5,653 bases of DNA from Pseudomonadota bacterium. GTDB lineage: Bacteria; Pseudomonadota; Alphaproteobacteria; Rhizobiales; Beijerinckiaceae. Positions 4,234-5,653 of this stretch are shown one piece after another; the stretch's first letter is position 1, and each line of letters begins with the position of its first letter. Position numbers and translations under genes: made by a program. Below the pieces are notes generated by a model. That model worked only from the letters and a program-made list of their open reading frames with translations, did not search any database and was not told where the DNA came from. Location: contig JAGTAM010000198.1 of NCBI GenBank assembly GCA_023422485.1, forward strand, positions 1 to 5,653. The letters are read 5' to 3'.

Positions 4234-5622
4234 GTGACCAGCCTGCTCACCAACACCGCCGCCATGACGGCGCTGACGACGCTCAAGGGCATCAATCAGC
4301 AGCTCGACTCGACCTCGAACCGCGTCTCGACCGGTCAGCGGGTTTCCAGCGCCTCCGACAACGCCGCCTACTGGTCGATCGCCACGGCGGTGCGCACCGA
4401 TAACGCCTCGCTCTCGGCCGTGAAAGACTCGCTCGGTCTCGGCTCGTCGGCGGTCGATACCGCTTATAACGGCCTCAATTCGATCCTGACCGATCTCCAG
4501 AACATGCGTGCCAAGCTGCAGACCGCGATGCAGCCCGGCGTGGACCGCGCCAAGGTTCAGACCGAGATCGATGCGATCCAGAACAAGATGTCGTCCACCG
4601 CCGCCTCGTCCGTGTCGAGCGGGCAGAACTGGCTCTCGGTGAACTCGGCCGACGCGAGCTACCTCAAGGACCGTAACGTCGTCGCCGGCTTCTCCCGCGA
4701 CTCCAGCGGCACCGTCAATTTCTCCTACGTGACCGTCAACGTTTCGAACATCAAGCTCTACGACGCCAACAGCAGCACCAGCGTCGACGTGCCGGCGACC
4801 TCCGCGCAAGTGTTCGCGAGCCAGTCGCTGACCTCAATGGCCGCCTTCCGGCCCGGCGGCGCCGCCGCCGTCAAGGGCACCGCTGACTTTTCGGGCGCCC
4901 AGACCATCGATCTGCTGATCAAGACCGAGACCGCCACGGCCGGCGTCGCGATCACGCTCGACAAGGCGGCCCTGACCGCCGCCGTGAAGGACACCTCGAA
5001 GGTCACCACGAGCGAGTTGATCGATGCCCTCAACAACCAGATTGCGAGCACGGCGCTCAAGGGCGAGGTGACGGCCTCGCTCGACTCGACGGGCCGGCTG
5101 ACCTTCACGCGGGTCGATACCGGCGCGGGCAACACCGTCGCGGTCGACAGCGTGACCACCAATACGGTGGACATCGGCTTCGGTTCGGGCGTCAAGGCTG
5201 GCGTGGTCGCCAAGGGTGCGGATGCGACGACGACCTCCGGCCGGGGCATCCTCGACAGCCAGGCGGGCTCCTACACCGGCGGCGGTGCCTACTCGATCGC
5301 CGACTTCGACATCTCGAACCTCGTCGGCACCAACGGCGACAACGATCTCTCCGCCATCATCACCGCCGTGGACAAGGCGATCGCCAAGGTCACCGATGCC
5401 GGCACCAAGCTCGGCGCGAGCAAGACGCAGATCGACGGTCAGTCGAGCTTCGTTGATACGCTGATGAAGGCCAATAACCGCACGATCGGCACCCTCGTCG
5501 ATGCCGATATCGAGGAGGAGTCGACCAAGCTGAAGGCGCTGCAGACGCAGCAGCAGCTGGCCGTCCAGGCGCTCTCGATCGCCAATTCCGGCAGCCAGAA
5601 CGTCCTCTCGCTCTTCCGCTGA
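4234..5622 (+). CDS. fliC: Flagellin (flagellar filament subunit)
   Basis: Flagellin is exported through the flagellar type III channel and polymerises into the filament. The 462-residue product has the conserved D0/D1 N-terminus (LLTNTAAMTALTTL 4-17, STGQRVSSASDNAAYWSIAT 32-51, NGLNSILTDLQNMRAKLQTA 79-98). The matching C-terminus has SKTQIDGQSSFVDTLMKANN (396-415), LVDADIEEESTKLKALQTQQ (421-440), LAVQALSIAN and the final SLFR. The central region (about 140-355) is variable and includes residues 218-319, which resemble a module in the DUF1217 protein on the other strand. No cysteine is seen, as is usual for axial proteins. GTG 4234 is chosen because it gives the canonical flagellin N-terminus and has GGAAG upstream; the frame stays open to a GTG at 4168, but those 22 residues are Pro/Arg-rich and unlike flagellin. 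The long structured leader suggests post-transcriptional control. Rhizobial paralogues are often called fla, so the symbol is loose. Confidence 0.97.
   Translation: MTSLLTNTAAMTALTTLKGINQQLDSTSNRVSTGQRVSSASDNAAYWSIATAVRTDNASLSAVKDSLGLGSSAVDTAYNGLNSILTDLQNMRAKLQTAMQPGVDRAKVQTEIDAIQNKMSSTAASSVSSGQNWLSVNSADASYLKDRNVVAGFSRDSSGTVNFSYVTVNVSNIKLYDANSSTSVDVPATSAQVFASQSLTSMAAFRPGGAAAVKGTADFSGAQTIDLLIKTETATAGVAITLDKAALTAAVKDTSKVTTSELIDALNNQIASTALKGEVTASLDSTGRLTFTRVDTGAGNTVAVDSVTTNTVDIGFGSGVKAGVVAKGADATTTSGRGILDSQAGSYTGGGAYSIADFDISNLVGTNGDNDLSAIITAVDKAIAKVTDAGTKLGASKTQIDGQSSFVDTLMKANNRTIGTLVDADIEEESTKLKALQTQQQLAVQALSIANSGSQNVLSLFR
4885..5190 (+). other. Central flagellin module shared with the DUF1217 protein
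   Basis: Flagellin residues 218-319 run from DFSG to IGFGSG. The core SKVTTSELIDALNNQIASTA (255-274), then LKGEVTASLD and GRLTF, has the layout of the flagellin/hook IN motif (helix ending in N/Q-x-I, strand, G-x-L-x-F strand). It aligns without gaps over 37 residues to positions 180-216 of the DUF1217 protein. The homology is seen directly; the IN-motif label is from family knowledge and unverified. Confidence 0.75.
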
Positions 5623-5637
5623 TGCGGGCGAGCTGGT

Positions 5638-5653
5638 CCGCCTACACTGGCGG
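5638..5653 (+). terminator. Probable start of the flagellin terminator (cut by window edge)
   Basis: CCGCC (5638-5642) pairs perfectly with GGCGG (5649-5653) around TACACT, 15 bases after the flagellin stop. The window ends on the last base of the stem, so a further stem or a T-run cannot be checked. Confidence 0.4.

Noticed and set aside
4758..5249. Minus-strand frame of 163 codons inside flagellin
   Set aside because: It is antisense to the flagellin variable region, and its Val/Ala/Ser-rich composition is the complement of flagellin codons. No ribosome site or family resemblance was seen.

Overview
The window is a GC-rich piece of a flagellar gene cluster. The likely source is an alphaproteobacterium of the Rhizobiales/Hyphomicrobiales, most like Methylobacterium/Methylorubrum. 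This rests on three points. The gene order (DUF1217 gene, flgF, fliI) is the order I remember from rhizobial flagellar clusters. The flagellin N-terminus is of the rhizobial/methylobacterial type. Regulatory-looking sites resemble the alphaproteobacterial CtrA box. The genus is an inference from recalled sequence style, not from a search.

Minus strand, read right to left (3342 down to 1). A small single-pass membrane protein of unknown function (2773-3342) comes first. After a 144-base gap (2628-2772, where I see no convincing gene, promoter or terminator) follows a tight run: a DUF1217 flagellar-cluster protein (1371-2627), flgF for a proximal rod protein (638-1366) and fliI for the export ATPase (1-630, cut by the left edge). 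The last three are separated by only 4 and 7 bases and are almost certainly one operon.

Divergent control region (3343-3571). It holds a perfect 7-bp inverted repeat, back-to-back Pribnow-like hexamers beside a CtrA-like box, and three tandem 10-bp repeats.

Plus strand. A 100-residue stand-alone PilZ protein (3572-3874), predicted to bind cyclic di-GMP, is followed by a strong hairpin and a second CtrA-like box. Next is a roughly 240-base flagellin leader packed with stem-loops, two of which are near copies of each other, plus a possible 14-codon leader peptide with a GGAGG ribosome site. The complete flagellin gene follows (4234-5622, GTG start, 462 residues), and the first arm of a probable terminator lies at the right edge.

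How the genes fit together: FliI energises export, FlgF is an exported rod part, flagellin is the exported filament subunit, and the PilZ protein may couple motility to cyclic di-GMP. The DUF1217 protein and the flagellin sit on opposite strands and belong to different families. They nevertheless share a recognisably homologous central module of about 80-130 residues that resembles the flagellin/hook IN motif. That module and the patterned flagellin leader are the two most interesting things in the window.
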